Source: Vreelandella lutescens (GTDB lineage: Bacteria; Pseudomonadota; Gammaproteobacteria; Pseudomonadales; Halomonadaceae). From it: DNA of 64,000 nucleotides. The position numbers were made by a program, and so were the translations under genes. Shown piece after piece: positions 49,069 through 59,833 of the stretch. How positions within the stretch are numbered: position 1 is the stretch's first letter; each line of letters opens with the position of its first letter. Under the pieces are notes generated by a model, which did no database searches, had not been told where the DNA came from, and saw only the letters and a program-made list of their open reading frames with translations. The DNA lies in the NCBI RefSeq assembly GCF_014640815.1, contig NZ_BMHM01000005.1, positions 186,001 through 250,000 of the forward strand. The letters are read 5' to 3'.

Positions 49069-50903
49069 TTGGCACCTTCGGCTAGCGCCACCGGGGCCCA
49101 GCGCTGTTCGAGCTCGGCGGCAGGCAGCGGCCGAGCAAAATAGAACCCCTGCACCATGGTGCAGCCCGCCTTGACCAGGAACTGGCACTGAGCTTGTGTT
49201 TCAACGCCTTCCGCCACCACCTCTAATCCCATACCTTCTGCCATGGCCAGTACAGCGGTCACAATCGCGGCGTCCGCCGGGTCGTTAGGCAACTCGCGGA
49301 TAAAGGCACGGTCTAGCTTTATCTTGTCTACCGGCAAGCGTTTCAAATACCCCAGTGAGGAGTAACCCGTGCCAAAGTCATCAATGGCGATGGCATAGCC
49401 GAGTTCACGTAGAGCCTGTAGACGCGGCCCCATGTCTCCCGCACGCTCGTCCAGCAGCACCGACTCGGTTAGCTCCAGGCCAATTTGCGACGGTTTGAGC
49501 TGGTAGCGCTCCAGGCAGGTAGCCAACTGCGTTTCCAGGTCGCCTTGGAAGAGCTGCAGCGCTGAAATATTGATCCATACGGTGACTTTGGGCATGCCGC
49601 TATTTTGCCAATGCGCCTGCTGGGCACAGGCCTTTTCAATCACCCAGCTACCCAGCTCAGCCATCAAACCGTGACGCTCCGCCAGAGGGATGAACTCCCC
49701 CGGTGAAATCATGCCATCCTGGGGGTGACGCCAGCGCAGCAGCGCTTCCATCCCCATCATGTCACCGCTACCGGGGTGGTGCTGAGTTTGGTAGTGAAGC
49801 TCAAGCTGGTCGCCAGAGATCAGCGCAGCACGTAGGTCGCTGACAAGGGCCAACTGAGGGTTGTCCTGCTTATCCAGCGCTGGGCGAAAGCGCTGGCTAT
49901 GGTTGCGGCCAAGGCGCTTGGCGCTGTAAAGCGCTGACTCTAAGCGTTGGAACAGTACCCCGGAGTCTCGCCCATCCTCTGGTGCGCGACAGCTACCGAT
50001 GGTCAGCCCCAAACGCAGCGACTGCTCATTGATCTCAAAGGGGCTGCACATGTGATCACGCAGCGTCATGATCCATTTATCGTGATCATCAAATGTGGTG
50101 GTACGAATGACTAAAAACTCATCGCCGCCAAGACGCCCTACCACGCTGCCTGCCATATAACTGGTCAGGCGCTGGGCAAAACGCGCCAGCAGGCGGTCGC
50201 CCTGCTCAACGCCGAGGCTATCGTTAACAGACTTCAGCCCGTCGATATCAATCAGCGCCATATCGAGACTCTCTCCTGCGCGCAGATGGCGTAAGCGCGA
50301 GGCCATTAAGTCATGCAGACGGCGACGATTAGGCAGACCAGTGAGCGGATCTTCATAACCGATGCGGCGTAAATCACGCTCACGGGCTTTCTGGGCAGAA
50401 ATATCGGTAAAAAGGCTAATAAAGTGGGTAATCTTGCCGCGTTTGTCCGTGACTGCACGTACTTTGAGCCACTCGGGGTACTCATCGCCATGTTTACGAC
50501 GGTTCCACATCTCCCCTTCCCAGCGGCCAGTCGCTTTTAATGTGCTCCAAAAGCTCTGATAAAACGCTTTGTCATGACGTTGAGCGGCCAGGGTTTCAAG
50601 TTTACGGCCAATCATCTCCTGGCTTTCATAGCCGGTGATATCGGTAAACGCGGGGTTAACGGTCAGCACGCGGTTATGAACATCGCTGATCACCATGGCA
50701 TCTCCCGCTAGCCCCATCGCGTCTTGGGCAAGACGCAGACGCAGGCGCTGCTGTCGCACCTGGCTCCAGGCATCCCATAGGCCGCAAGCCACCAGACTCG
50801 CCGCTACCGTGCGTAGCGCGGCATCAGGAATCCATACACACGCGGGTAGCGCGATCAGCGCCATCCATACCAGCGGACGATTAAGAGAAACAGGCAGCCA
50901 CAT
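49065..50903 (-). CDS. Membrane-bound PAS-GGDEF-EAL protein (cyclic di-GMP signalling)
   Basis: The protein is 612 residues from the ATG at 50903. Two N-terminal helices (about 10-45) are followed by a PAS domain (VLTVNPAFTDITGYESQEMI), a GGDEF domain with an intact RLGGDEF, and an EAL domain with intact MEALLRWRHP, ELTESVL and the loop DDFGTGYSSLGYL with the KLDRAFI lysine. No RxxD inhibitory site precedes GGDEF. It could both make and break cyclic di-GMP; the complete EAL motifs favour hydrolysis. The input signal is unknown. Confidence 0.93.
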   Translation of the reverse strand: MWLPVSLNRPLVWMALIALPACVWIPDAALRTVAASLVACGLWDAWSQVRQQRLRLRLAQDAMGLAGDAMVISDVHNRVLTVNPAFTDITGYESQEMIGRKLETLAAQRHDKAFYQSFWSTLKATGRWEGEMWNRRKHGDEYPEWLKVRAVTDKRGKITHFISLFTDISAQKARERDLRRIGYEDPLTGLPNRRRLHDLMASRLRHLRAGESLDMALIDIDGLKSVNDSLGVEQGDRLLARFAQRLTSYMAGSVVGRLGGDEFLVIRTTTFDDHDKWIMTLRDHMCSPFEINEQSLRLGLTIGSCRAPEDGRDSGVLFQRLESALYSAKRLGRNHSQRFRPALDKQDNPQLALVSDLRAALISGDQLELHYQTQHHPGSGDMMGMEALLRWRHPQDGMISPGEFIPLAERHGLMAELGSWVIEKACAQQAHWQNSGMPKVTVWINISALQLFQGDLETQLATCLERYQLKPSQIGLELTESVLLDERAGDMGPRLQALRELGYAIAIDDFGTGYSSLGYLKRLPVDKIKLDRAFIRELPNDPADAAIVTAVLAMAEGMGLEVVAEGVETQAQCQFLVKAGCTMVQGFYFARPLPAAELEQRWAPVALAEGAN

Positions 50904-51176
50904 GGCGGTTCTTGTTGTCCTATCAGCAGTCACTAACAAAAAATAATCGATGACGACATCATGCCGCCTAACCAAAAACTTGGATAGAGCATATTACGTC
51001 AATAGGCCGTTTATTGTGCGAATTCGCTAAGACGAACGTCACAATCCGCTTCCTTAGGGTATCGGCGAGCTATTAAAAAGCGTTAGAAAGTGACGATAAA
51101 ACGCCTGTGACGTGCATTCAGAGGTTTCGGGAAGTAGACTAGGCGCAACAACCATCTTGATACTCGGAACGACTCA
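50904..51176. promoter_or_regulatory. Divergent intergenic region, GGDEF-EAL gene and fabA
   Basis: The 273-bp region is AT-richer than the genes and must hold promoters in both directions. No convincing FabR, FadR or PsrA operator was recognised by eye, and no promoter stands out enough to place. Confidence 0.3.
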
Positions 51177-51692
51177 GTGACCAAGCAACATTCCTTTGAT
51201 CGCGAAGAACTGCTGGCCTGCTCACGCGGCGAGCTATTCGGCCCCGGCAACGCTCAGCTGCCAGCTCCTAACATGCTCATGCTTGACCGCATCATGCACA
51301 TTCACGAAGAAGGCGGTGAGCATGGCAAGGGCGAACTGATCGCCGAGCTGGATATCACACCTGACCTCTGGTTCTTTGATTGCCACTTCCCCGGTGACCC
51401 GGTGATGCCCGGCTGTTTAGGACTAGACGCCATGTGGCAGCTGGTTGGCTTCTACCTAGGCTGGCTTGGCCACCCTGGCCGTGGCCGAGCACTGGGCTGC
51501 GGCGAAGTAAAATTTAGCGGCCAAATTCTGCCAGACGCGAAGAAAGTGACGTATCACATTAATGTGAAACGCATCATCACGCGTCGGCTTATCCTGGGCA
51601 TTGCCGACGGTACCGTTTCCGTCGACGGACGCGATATCTATCAGGCTAATGACCTGCGCGTTGGCCTATTCACCTCCACTGCGAATTTCTAA
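51177..51692 (+). CDS. fabA: 3-hydroxydecanoyl-ACP dehydratase/isomerase
   Basis: The 171-residue protein is read from a GTG and matches E. coli FabA in length. It has GRGELFG-type start region ([20 protein letters not shown]), the active-site [19 protein letters not shown] with catalytic histidine and aspartate, and [20 protein letters not shown]. It introduces the double bond of unsaturated fatty acids, the substrate pool that Cfa-type enzymes modify. It forms an operon with fabB, 12 bp downstream. Confidence 0.97.
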   Translation: MTKQHSFDREELLACSRGELFGPGNAQLPAPNMLMLDRIMHIHEEGGEHGKGELIAELDITPDLWFFDCHFPGDPVMPGCLGLDAMWQLVGFYLGWLGHPGRGRALGCGEVKFSGQILPDAKKVTYHINVKRIITRRLILGIADGTVSVDGRDIYQANDLRVGLFTSTANF

Positions 51693-51704
51693 TAGGAGGC
51701 TCCC

Positions 51705-52922
51705 ATGCGACGAGTGGTAGTCACCGGCCTTGGCATCGTGTCCTGTTTAGGCAACGACCAGCAACAGGTCCTAGACGCGCTCAAAAGCGGGCGCAGCGGT
51801 ATTCGTTTTAAGGAAGAGTACGCCGAGCGCGGCTTCCGTAGCCATGTGGCGGGCAGCGTTGATATCGACCTCGATACGCTGATCGACCGCAAACTGCGCC
51901 GCTTTATGGGCGACGCTGCGGCCTACGCCTATGTCTCGATGGCTCAAGCCATTGAAGATGCAGGTTTGACGGAAGAGCAGGTCTCTAACGTACGTACAGG
52001 GCTGATTGCAGGCTCGGGGGGCGCGTCCAGTGCCAACCAAGTAGAAGCGGCTGACCTGATGCGCGAAAAAGGCCTGCGCCGCGTAGGCCCCTACCGCGTC
52101 ACCCGTACCATGGGCAGCACGGTATCCGCCTGCTTGGCAACGCCGTTTAAAATTAAAGGCGTGAATTACTCTATCTCTTCTGCCTGCGCAACCTCTGCTC
52201 ACTGCATTGGCAGCGCCATGGAGCAAATCCAGCTAGGCAAGCAAGACGTGGTGTTTGCAGGCGGTGGCGAAGAGGAGCACTGGACGCTGTCGTGCTTGTT
52301 CGACGCCATGGGCGCGCTCTCGACCCATTACAACGACACGCCTGACAAGGCTTCTCGCCCCTACGACCAAGCGCGCGACGGCTTTGTGATCGCTGGCGGC
52401 GGCGGCATGCTGGTACTTGAAGAGCTAGAGCATGCCAAAGCACGCGGCGCGAAGATTTATGGCGAGCTGGTAGGCTATGGAGCCACCTCTGACGGTCACG
52501 ATATGGTCGCTCCTTCCGGCGAAGGCGCCATGCGCTGCATGCAACAAGCCATGGCGACGGTGCAGGGCGATATCGACTATATCAACACCCACGGCACCTC
52601 GACCCCCGTTGGCGATGTGGCTGAGCTAAAGGCAATCCGTGGCGTGTTTGGTAACTCAACACCGGCCATGAGCTCGACCAAGTCATTGACCGGCCACTCC
52701 CTGGGCGCGACGGGCGTGCAGGAAGCCATCTACTCTTTGTTAATGATGCAGCATAACTTCGTGGCTGCGTCTGCCAACATTGAGCACTTGGATGAGCAAG
52801 CCGATGGCTTCGATATTGTGAGCCAGCGTCGTGATGACGTCACCCTTGACCGTGTACTCTCTAACAGCTTTGGCTTTGGCGGCACCAACGCCTGTTTGGT
52901 GTTCCAGCGCTATAACGACTGA
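51705..52922 (+). CDS. fabB: Beta-ketoacyl-ACP synthase I
   Basis: The 405-residue protein starts [20 protein letters not shown] and has the thiolase-fold catalytic triad: cysteine in [14 protein letters not shown], histidine in [11 protein letters not shown], and histidine in [11 protein letters not shown]. It elongates unsaturated acyl-ACPs. A good AGGAGG-like RBS lies upstream. It is followed by a terminator. Confidence 0.97.
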   Translation: MRRVVVTGLGIVSCLGNDQQQVLDALKSGRSGIRFKEEYAERGFRSHVAGSVDIDLDTLIDRKLRRFMGDAAAYAYVSMAQAIEDAGLTEEQVSNVRTGLIAGSGGASSANQVEAADLMREKGLRRVGPYRVTRTMGSTVSACLATPFKIKGVNYSISSACATSAHCIGSAMEQIQLGKQDVVFAGGGEEEHWTLSCLFDAMGALSTHYNDTPDKASRPYDQARDGFVIAGGGGMLVLEELEHAKARGAKIYGELVGYGATSDGHDMVAPSGEGAMRCMQQAMATVQGDIDYINTHGTSTPVGDVAELKAIRGVFGNSTPAMSSTKSLTGHSLGATGVQEAIYSLLMMQHNFVAASANIEHLDEQADGFDIVSQRRDDVTLDRVLSNSFGFGGTNACLVFQRYND

Positions 52923-52942
52923 GCCAACTGATAGCAGATAAA

Positions 52943-52971
52943 CAAAAACGGCACCGAAAGGTGCCGTTTTT
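52943..52971 (+). terminator. Rho-independent terminator after fabB
   Basis: AAAAACGGCACC-GAAA-GGTGCCGTTTTT, a perfect stem with a GAAA tetraloop and T tract, about 20 bp after the fabB stop. The A run on the other side could also serve the convergent acyltransferase gene. Confidence 0.93.
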
Positions 52972-52983
52972 GTATGGCGTCAG

Positions 52984-53730
52984 TTACATCGCCGATGAGC
53001 GAGTAGCTGGCCTTGGAACGTCGGAAATCTCCTGCAGCTGCCCCTCTATCCAGGCCTCTACGTCGGCCAAGACCTCATCGGGCGTACGCCCGGCTGTTTC
53101 AATAGGCGCGCCAATGCGCACTCGCAGCACTCCTGGGCGCTTTACCCAGTGCCGCCCCGGCCAACGCTCGCCTGCGTTATGTGCTACCGGCAGCACCGGC
53201 ACACCGGCCCGGCACGCCACCACGCTACCGCTTTTGTTGTAGCGCTTACGTACCCCTGGGTCGACACGGGTGCCTTCAGGGAAGATCAGTACCGATAGCC
53301 CAGTACCTAAACGCTCAACCCCCTGGGTCAATACTTGCTTCATCGCCCGTGCGGGTTTGGAGCGGTCTAGACTTATCGGACGAAGCAGACGCAGCCCCCA
53401 GCCAAAAATCGGAATCCGCAGCAGCTCTTGCTTGAGCACGGTACATACCGGCGGCTTCATTACCTGCAGAAACACGGTTTCCCATTCACACTGATGATTC
53501 GCTTGGATCACGCAGGGCCCTTCGGGAATATTCTCGCGGCCTTGAATGTCATAGCGGACGCCGCACGCAATGCGAAACCACACCATTAGAAAATAGTTAT
53601 AGAGGTTGAGCAGTCGATAGCGTGCCGCCAACGGCAGAAACGGAGCGATGGGTAAAAACAGAATGCCAATCAGCAGCATGGCTGAAAAATAACCCGCGTA
53701 AAACAGCAGGCTGCGCACCACATTGATCAA
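52984..53730 (-). CDS. 1-acyl-sn-glycerol-3-phosphate acyltransferase (PlsC family)
   Basis: The 248-residue protein has N-terminal hydrophobic segments (SLLFYAGYFSAMLLIGILFL and a second), the motif NHQCEWET, where the family H-x4-D reads H-x4-E, and LIFPEGTRVDPG. It acylates lysophosphatidic acid, or a related acceptor, at the membrane. The H-x4-E form occurs in a known subset of bacterial LPAATs. Its start overlaps the upstream RmlD-like gene by 4 bp. Confidence 0.9.
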   Translation of the reverse strand: MINVVRSLLFYAGYFSAMLLIGILFLPIAPFLPLAARYRLLNLYNYFLMVWFRIACGVRYDIQGRENIPEGPCVIQANHQCEWETVFLQVMKPPVCTVLKQELLRIPIFGWGLRLLRPISLDRSKPARAMKQVLTQGVERLGTGLSVLIFPEGTRVDPGVRKRYNKSGSVVACRAGVPVLPVAHNAGERWPGRHWVKRPGVLRVRIGAPIETAGRTPDEVLADVEAWIEGQLQEISDVPRPATRSSAM

Positions 53731-54620
53731 ACCGACTCTCCTGTCCCAGCATCCTCACGCTGCTGATCGCGGGTTAAGCACCACGCATCCAGCATACGTC
53801 CCACTTCGAGCCGCCATGGTTTCTGGTGAACACCAAATATATCCAGCACACGACGGCAGTTTAATACCCGGCGCAGCTTTGCATCGTGGTGATGATTCAG
53901 CGCTTGAACCTCGCCAAGGGCAACCTTTTCACCCCGCCCTTCTAGGTGTGTTGCCAACTGGGTACGCACCATAGACGCGAAAGTAAACGCACTCACCGGC
54001 TCGGTGCCCGCCAAATGATAGGCCCCCCAGGCATCGGCTCCGCACACTTGCTGCTGGAGCATGCCAATCAGCGCCATAGCCACCGAATCCGCCGACGTTG
54101 GGCAAAACACCACGTCTTCTGCTGCGCGAACGGCTTGTCCGGTGACAAAGCTATCGATCATCTCGCTCAGCCACGCATGACTGCCTTCCAACGCAAACAG
54201 CGGGCCTAAGCGGACAATCAGGTGGCGATGATACTCGGCACGAATACGATCCCCGGTTTGCACCAAGCGGCGTAAACATTCATCGCGGGGGGCGGGTACG
54301 ACATGCTCATCAATCGGGATATCAAACCCCTCTTCATAGAGCTGGTCAGACACGCACCACACCAACGCCACGCCTTGGGATTGGCAAGCATCCACGCAGC
54401 GGTCCACCGCATCCGCATGGGCTTTCACTTCGGCAGGCGTCATGCTCAGGGGATGCGCCAGCGGTGGAATAATCACCGCATCCGGAGCTATCGCCTGCAA
54501 CTGGCTAGGCGAAACAGCTAGGCCTTGCTCAATGACGAGTTCGGTATCCGTGCGCCGGCTCGCCTCCCGGGCGAGTGCTAAGCTTAAGCAGTGCCCGGCA
54601 TCCAGTATCAGCAGCTTCAA
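53727..54620 (-). CDS. Degenerate RmlD-like sugar-nucleotide-binding/NAD(P)-epimerase-fold protein
   Basis: The 297-residue protein is read from a TTG start (54618-54620) with GAGAGGG upstream; no nearby ATG fits. It resembles the dTDP-4-dehydrorhamnose reductase fold (WCVSDQLYEEGFDIPIDEHV, then LIVRLGPLFALEGSHAWLSE, SADSVAMALIGMLQQ), but the N-terminal glycine-rich motif is changed (DAGHCLSLALAREA) and no YxxxK catalytic pair is clear. The enzymatic role is doubtful. It is coupled to the plsC-like gene by a 4-bp overlap. Confidence 0.7.
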   Translation of the reverse strand: MKLLILDAGHCLSLALAREASRRTDTELVIEQGLAVSPSQLQAIAPDAVIIPPLAHPLSMTPAEVKAHADAVDRCVDACQSQGVALVWCVSDQLYEEGFDIPIDEHVVPAPRDECLRRLVQTGDRIRAEYHRHLIVRLGPLFALEGSHAWLSEMIDSFVTGQAVRAAEDVVFCPTSADSVAMALIGMLQQQVCGADAWGAYHLAGTEPVSAFTFASMVRTQLATHLEGRGEKVALGEVQALNHHHDAKLRRVLNCRRVLDIFGVHQKPWRLEVGRMLDAWCLTRDQQREDAGTGESV

Positions 54621-54709
54621 GTCAGACCCTCTCCCTCAACCCAAAAACGTGGCGGCGACGGCGCTAGGCCGCTATAAACGCGTGTTAGGCACGCTTGAAA
54701 AGGTACCGA

Positions 54710-55327
54710 TCAGAACGGAATTTCGTCGTCGAAATCGTCGAAGTTACCCGGATCCGGCGCCCCGTAACTGCTATTTTGGTGATTAGGCGCAGGCTGCTGA
54801 TGCTGAGGAGCCGGCGGCTGTTGCTGAGCAGGCTGAGCGCCGCGCTGAGGCGCGCCACCTTGAGGAGGATAGCCGCCGCCACCTTGCTGGGGTGCGCCCT
54901 GGCCATAGTTCTGCTGCGCAGGCGCTTGTTGGGCCGGTGGCTGCTGGGCATAGCCGCCTTGAGGTGCACCGCCACCCTGGAAGTCGCCAGTGCGGCCGTC
55001 CAGCATCTGCATATCATTAGCGACAATTTCAGTGCTATAGCGATCTTGGCCATTCTGATCTTGCCACTTACGGGTCTGCAGGCGGCCTTCAATATAGACT
55101 TTTGAACCTTTCTTCAGGTACTGCTGGGCGATTTCTGCCGTTTTATTGAACAGTACGACGCGGTGCCACTCGGTGCGCTCCTGACGCTGGCCACTTTGAC
55201 GATCCATCCAGGTGTCAGAGGTTGCCAGGTTCAGGTTAGCCACGGCAGTACCGGAAGGCGTAAAGCGTACTTCTGGGTCTTGGCCTAGGTTGCCAATCAA
55301 AATAACTTTGTTAATACCGCGCGCCAT
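54710..55327 (-). CDS. ssb: Single-stranded DNA-binding protein
   Basis: The protein is 205 residues from the ATG at 55327, with GAGGAG upstream. It has the OB fold at the N-terminus ([20 protein letters not shown], then [20 protein letters not shown]), a long glutamine-, proline- and glycine-rich linker, and the acidic tip DFDDEIPF that binds partner proteins. It coats single-stranded DNA in replication and repair. Confidence 0.97.
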   Translation of the reverse strand: MARGINKVILIGNLGQDPEVRFTPSGTAVANLNLATSDTWMDRQSGQRQERTEWHRVVLFNKTAEIAQQYLKKGSKVYIEGRLQTRKWQDQNGQDRYSTEIVANDMQMLDGRTGDFQGGGAPQGGYAQQPPAQQAPAQQNYGQGAPQQGGGGYPPQGGAPQRGAQPAQQQPPAPQHQQPAPNHQNSSYGAPDPGNFDDFDDEIPF

Positions 55328-55380
55328 AAGGTCGCTCCTCGTCGTCATTCATCGTATACATTAGCGGTTCACTCACTCTC

Positions 55381-55405
55381 TTTAACAGCATAGAAGCCTG
55401 TTAAA
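55381..55405 (-). promoter_or_regulatory. Hairpin between YajR-like gene and ssb
   Basis: TTTAACAG and CTGTTAAA form a perfect 8-bp inverted repeat with a 9-nt spacer, 53 bp before the ssb start. It is not a LexA box (wrong half-site order). It may end the upstream transcript or be an operator. Confidence 0.4.
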
Positions 55406-55424
55406 GCCTAGTCAGCGGCAAGTC

Positions 55425-56804
55425 TTACGATCGTGGCGGAGACATCAATTTCATCAACGCCGCTTGGTCCAGTGCTTCCCGGTTCACCTTTAAGTAGACC
55501 AAGCGCTCTTCGGGCACGACCATCACATCTTCCACACCGACCACGTCGGCAAGATGCTCCATCAACAGGTTCATCGCATCGGGCTGCGTCTCGTGCAGCG
55601 CCATGACTTCGCTGGAGAGGGGCGGAGGTGACGGCATCCGCCACATGGCCATCCACCAACCCAGTGCCAGCACGGCACAGCCAATAAACACGGCGTTTAG
55701 ACCCCAGAAGTTGGCGAACACACCGCCCAGGGTGCCGCCTAAGAAGGCACCCAAAAACTGGCTGGTCGAGTACACCCCCATGGCCGTGCCCTTAGCACCC
55801 GCCGGGGCCAGCTTACTGAGCATGGAAGGCAGCGTTGCCTCCAGCAAATTAAAACCGGTAAAGAATATAAATAACCACACGAACAGCCAGTGGCCTTGGG
55901 AAAGCGGCAGCCCAAGGCTTGCAAGGCTTAGGGCAATCGCTCCAACCGCTAACAGGCACATCAATTTCATGCGCTGGCGTTTCTCGGCAACGATGACCAG
56001 TGGCACCATGGCCACAAAAGAGAGCGCCATAATGCCCAGATAGGCTAATCCATGGTACTCCACCGCCACGCCTGCATTGAGCAAACGGAAAGGAATCGCC
56101 ACAAAAATCGCCATTAACACAAGGTGTAGCGCAAAAATCGACAGATCAAGCCGCCATAAATCGGGCCGCGTAATCACGCTTTTAAACTGCTGCCGATCAA
56201 GCCCGACATCTCGGTGACGCAACCGCCGCGGCGCAGGCGGCACCCAGCGCCACAGCACGAGCAGCCCCACCACGGTTAACAGCGCCGTAAACCAAAACAC
56301 ACCCGAGAGCCCGGCCCAGGCCGCTAGCCAAGGGCCCAGCACCATGGCAATCGCAAACGATACGCCAATCGACAGACCAATGGTCGCCATGGCGGCCGTG
56401 CGGACTTGCTCGCGGGTTTGGTCGGCCAGCAGTGCCATGATGGCCGCCGCTACCGCACCACCGCCTTGAAGGGCGCGTCCAAAAATAACCCCACCGATGG
56501 TGTCTGACATGGCCGCCACCACGCTGCCTGCGGCAAAAATTAGCAGCCCCATCGCAATCACACGCTTACGGCCAATGCGGTCAGACAGCAAGCCAAACGG
56601 AATCTGCAGCATCGCCTGGGTTAAGCCATACACTCCTAACGCCACCCCTACCAATAGCGGAGTAGCCCCTGCCAACGTGTCGGCGTAAAGCGCGAGCACC
56701 GGCAGAACCATGAACAGCCCCAGCATACGAGACGCATAAAGGCCGGCCAAGCCGCTGATTGCACGGCGTTCAGTGGCCAGCAGCAGTGCAGAAACCTTGC
56801 GCAT
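55425..56804 (-). CDS. MFS transporter with C-terminal YAM-like domain (YajR-like)
   Basis: The protein is 459 residues from the ATG at 56804 (AAGG upstream). It has twelve predicted helices and the MFS motif A (GLLSDRIGRKRVI). After the last helix the C-terminus (about residues 385-459) ends with GVEDVMVVPEERLVYLKVNR, which matches the ferredoxin-like YAM domain of E. coli YajR. It is a proton-coupled drug or metabolite exporter by family; the substrate is unknown. It lies between divergent uvrA and ssb. Confidence 0.85.
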   Translation of the reverse strand: MRKVSALLLATERRAISGLAGLYASRMLGLFMVLPVLALYADTLAGATPLLVGVALGVYGLTQAMLQIPFGLLSDRIGRKRVIAMGLLIFAAGSVVAAMSDTIGGVIFGRALQGGGAVAAAIMALLADQTREQVRTAAMATIGLSIGVSFAIAMVLGPWLAAWAGLSGVFWFTALLTVVGLLVLWRWVPPAPRRLRHRDVGLDRQQFKSVITRPDLWRLDLSIFALHLVLMAIFVAIPFRLLNAGVAVEYHGLAYLGIMALSFVAMVPLVIVAEKRQRMKLMCLLAVGAIALSLASLGLPLSQGHWLFVWLFIFFTGFNLLEATLPSMLSKLAPAGAKGTAMGVYSTSQFLGAFLGGTLGGVFANFWGLNAVFIGCAVLALGWWMAMWRMPSPPPLSSEVMALHETQPDAMNLLMEHLADVVGVEDVMVVPEERLVYLKVNREALDQAALMKLMSPPRS

Positions 56805-56939
56805 AATGCCCTTGTGTATGGTGAATGGGCCAGAACGGCCTGAGATAACCGCCCATTCTAGCGCTTTGTCATCACGCTGGAAACGCCAAGCCCTGCGAGG
56901 AAAGCTGAGACAGTTTTGCCGGAAGCGGGAGTGCAAACG

Positions 56940-56945
56940 TATAAT
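56940..56945 (+). promoter_or_regulatory. Promoter (-10) of uvrA
   Basis: TATAAT at 56940-56945 is preceded by TTGCCG at 56916-56921 with an 18-bp spacer, and is followed 30 bp later by the uvrA ATG. No LexA-type CTG-N10-CAG site was seen around it. Confidence 0.65.
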
Positions 56946-56975
56946 CCCTCTTTTACCACGCGATTCGAGGTGTTG

Positions 56976-59825
56976 ATGGACAGCATTCTGGTCAGGGGTG
57001 CCCGCACCCACAACCTCAAGCAGATCGATGTGGAACTGCCCCGCGACAAGCTGATTGTGATCACCGGGCTATCTGGCTCCGGTAAATCGTCGCTGGCGTT
57101 TGACACGCTCTACGCTGAGGGGCAACGCCGCTATGTGGAGTCGCTCTCTACCTATGCGCGCCAGTTCCTATCCATGATGGAAAAGCCCGATGTGGATCAC
57201 ATCGAAGGGCTCTCTCCTGCCATCTCCATTGAGCAAAAGTCGACCTCTCACAACCCGCGCTCGACGGTGGGCACGATTACCGAGATTTATGATTACCTGC
57301 GCCTGCTGTTTGCTCGCGCAGGCACGCCCCGCTGCCCGGAGCACGGCGAAGACCTGGAAGCTCAAACCATTTCGCAAATGGTCGATCAAGTGATGAACCT
57401 CGCCGAGAGCACCAAGCTGATGTTGCTGGCCCCGGTGGTAAAAGGCCGCAAAGGGGAGCACCTGCAGCTACTCAGCGAGCTGCGCGCCCAAGGCTTTGTG
57501 CGAGTGCAAATTGACGGTCAGGTGCTTGAGTTAGACGATATCGCACCGCTGGATAAGCGTAAAAAACACGATATCAGCGTGGTGGTTGACCGCTTTAAAG
57601 TGCGCGACGATATCGCCCAGCGTCTAGCAGAGTCGTTTGAGACCGCACTGAATCTGGCCGACGGCACCGCCATGATTCACTTTATGGACGGCGAGCAGGA
57701 AGACCTTGCGTTTTCATCGCGCTTTGCCTGCCCCGTCTGTGGCTACTCGCTCTCGGAGCTTGAGCCGCGCATGTTCTCTTTCAACAACCCTGCGGGGGCT
57801 TGTCAGACCTGCGATGGTCTCGGCGTTCAGCAGTATTTTGACCCCGACAAACTGATTAGCCACCCAGAGCTCTCCCTTGCAGAAGGCGTGATTAAAGGCT
57901 GGGACCGGCGCAATATTTACTACTTCACCCAGTTACAAGCACTCGCCAAACACTACCGGTTTGAGCTTGAAACGCCGTGGCAGGAGCTGGCTCGCCACGA
58001 GCGCGAGATCATCCTCAACGGCAGCGGCAACGAGCAAATTCCGTTTGTTTATGTAGGCGATCGCGGTCGCAAAGTCACCCGGGAACACGCCTTTGAAGGC
58101 GTGCTGCCCAATATGCAGCGCCGCTACCGGGAAACCGAATCCAATATGGTGCGCGATGATCTCGCCAAATATATTGCGGTTCAGCCTTGCACCACGTGCA
58201 GCGGCTCACGGCTGCGTAAAGAGTCACGCCATGTCTATGTGGATGACCATAACATTGCCGATATGGTCCGCCTCCCGATAGGCGAAGCACAGCGCTACTT
58301 TGCAGAGCTGGCCCTCCCCGGCCGCAAAGGTGAAATTGCCGACAAAATCGTCAATGAGATCCATGCCCGCCTGGAGTTCTTGGTCAACGTGGGCCTGGAC
58401 TACCTGAACCTAGAGCGCAGCGCCGATACGCTTTCCGGCGGTGAGGCCCAGCGCATCCGTCTTGCCAGCCAAATTGGCGCAGGCTTGGTGGGCGTCATGT
58501 ACATTCTGGACGAGCCCTCTATCGGCCTACACCAGCGGGACAACGACCGCCTGTTGAAAACGCTGGAGCGCCTGCGCGACCTGGGCAACACCGTGATTGT
58601 GGTGGAGCACGACGAAGACGCGATTCGCGCCGCGGATCACGTGCTGGATATCGGCCCCGGTGCGGGGGTTCATGGCGGTGAAATCGTCGCCCAAGGCACA
58701 CCCCAGCAGGTCATGGATAACCCCAACTCGCTCACCGGTCAGTATCTTTCCGGCACCCGAGAAATTGCCGTACCGCCCTACCGCATTCCCGGCAATCCAG
58801 AAAAGCAGCTGGTGGTGCGTGGTGCCACCGGCAATAACCTGCAGAACGTCACGCTCAGCCTGCCGCTAGGTCTGTTTATTGCCGTCACCGGGGTGTCAGG
58901 CTCGGGTAAATCGACGCTGATTAACGGCACGCTGATGCCGATTGCCGCCCGTGAGCTGAACCGTGCTACCACGCTCACCCCGGCACCCTATGAAAAAGTA
59001 GAGGGTCTCGATCAGCTCGATAAAGTGATTGATATCGACCAAAGCCCCATTGGCCGTACGCCGCGCTCCAACCCGGCTACTTATACCGGCATTTTTACAC
59101 CGATCCGTGAGCTGTTTGCGGGCACCCAAGAAGCGCGCTCACGGGGCTATAAGCCGGGCCGTTTCAGCTTTAACGTGAAAGGCGGCCGCTGTGAAGCGTG
59201 TCAGGGCGAAGGCATGATTAAGGTAGAGATGCACTTTCTGCCCGATATCTACGTGCCTTGTGATGTGTGTAAGGGCAAGCGCTACAACCGCGAAACGCTG
59301 GATATTCACTACAAAGGCAAGACCATCCACGAAGTGCTGGAGATGACTGTAGAAGATGCGCTGGCGTTCTTTAGCCCGGTACCGGCCATTGCCCGCCGCC
59401 TGCAAACGCTGATGGATGTAGGGCTTTCTTATATTCGCCTGGGGCAAAGCGCCACGACGCTGTCGGGCGGTGAAGCACAGCGGGTAAAACTGGCCCGCGA
59501 GCTGGCCAAACGCGATACCGGCAAAACGCTCTATATTCTCGATGAGCCCACCACCGGTCTACACTTTGAAGATATTCGCCAGCTGCTGACGGTGCTCCAC
59601 CGCCTGCGCGATCATGGCAATACCATCGTGGTGATTGAGCACAACCTGGACGTGATTAAAACGGCCGATTGGCTGATTGATCTTGGGCCAGAAGGGGGCT
59701 CTGGCGGCGGGCAAATTATTGCTGAAGGCACACCGGAGCAGATCGCCAAGCAGAGCGTTTCACATACGGGTCGCTTCCTTGCTCCCCTTCTTGAGCGGGG
59801 TAACCGCGCGACCTCTAAGGCCTAG
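56976..59825 (+). CDS. uvrA: Excinuclease ABC subunit A
   Basis: The protein is 949 residues from the ATG at 56976 (GAGG upstream). It has two ABC-type ATPase modules with Walker [10 protein letters not shown] and GVSGSGKST, signatures [15 protein letters not shown] and [15 protein letters not shown], and two zinc-finger modules ([14 protein letters not shown] ... CQTC, and CEACQGEG ... CDVC). UvrA detects bulky DNA lesions with UvrB in nucleotide excision repair. It ends in a hairpin. Confidence 0.98.
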   Translation: MDSILVRGARTHNLKQIDVELPRDKLIVITGLSGSGKSSLAFDTLYAEGQRRYVESLSTYARQFLSMMEKPDVDHIEGLSPAISIEQKSTSHNPRSTVGTITEIYDYLRLLFARAGTPRCPEHGEDLEAQTISQMVDQVMNLAESTKLMLLAPVVKGRKGEHLQLLSELRAQGFVRVQIDGQVLELDDIAPLDKRKKHDISVVVDRFKVRDDIAQRLAESFETALNLADGTAMIHFMDGEQEDLAFSSRFACPVCGYSLSELEPRMFSFNNPAGACQTCDGLGVQQYFDPDKLISHPELSLAEGVIKGWDRRNIYYFTQLQALAKHYRFELETPWQELARHEREIILNGSGNEQIPFVYVGDRGRKVTREHAFEGVLPNMQRRYRETESNMVRDDLAKYIAVQPCTTCSGSRLRKESRHVYVDDHNIADMVRLPIGEAQRYFAELALPGRKGEIADKIVNEIHARLEFLVNVGLDYLNLERSADTLSGGEAQRIRLASQIGAGLVGVMYILDEPSIGLHQRDNDRLLKTLERLRDLGNTVIVVEHDEDAIRAADHVLDIGPGAGVHGGEIVAQGTPQQVMDNPNSLTGQYLSGTREIAVPPYRIPGNPEKQLVVRGATGNNLQNVTLSLPLGLFIAVTGVSGSGKSTLINGTLMPIAARELNRATTLTPAPYEKVEGLDQLDKVIDIDQSPIGRTPRSNPATYTGIFTPIRELFAGTQEARSRGYKPGRFSFNVKGGRCEACQGEGMIKVEMHFLPDIYVPCDVCKGKRYNRETLDIHYKGKTIHEVLEMTVEDALAFFSPVPAIARRLQTLMDVGLSYIRLGQSATTLSGGEAQRVKLARELAKRDTGKTLYILDEPTTGLHFEDIRQLLTVLHRLRDHGNTIVVIEHNLDVIKTADWLIDLGPEGGSGGGQIIAEGTPEQIAKQSVSHTGRFLAPLLERGNRATSKA

Positions 59826-59833
59826 TCCAGCGT

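Noticed and set aside
55381..55405. Inverted repeat AACAG...CTGTT before ssb as a LexA site
   Set aside because: Half-sites are in the wrong order (CAG...CTG in place of CTG...CAG) and the spacing does not fit; kept only as a hairpin.
56805..56975. LexA/SOS box before uvrA
   Set aside because: I looked for CTG-N10-CAG and close variants on both strands and found no acceptable site, although uvrA is SOS-controlled in E. coli.
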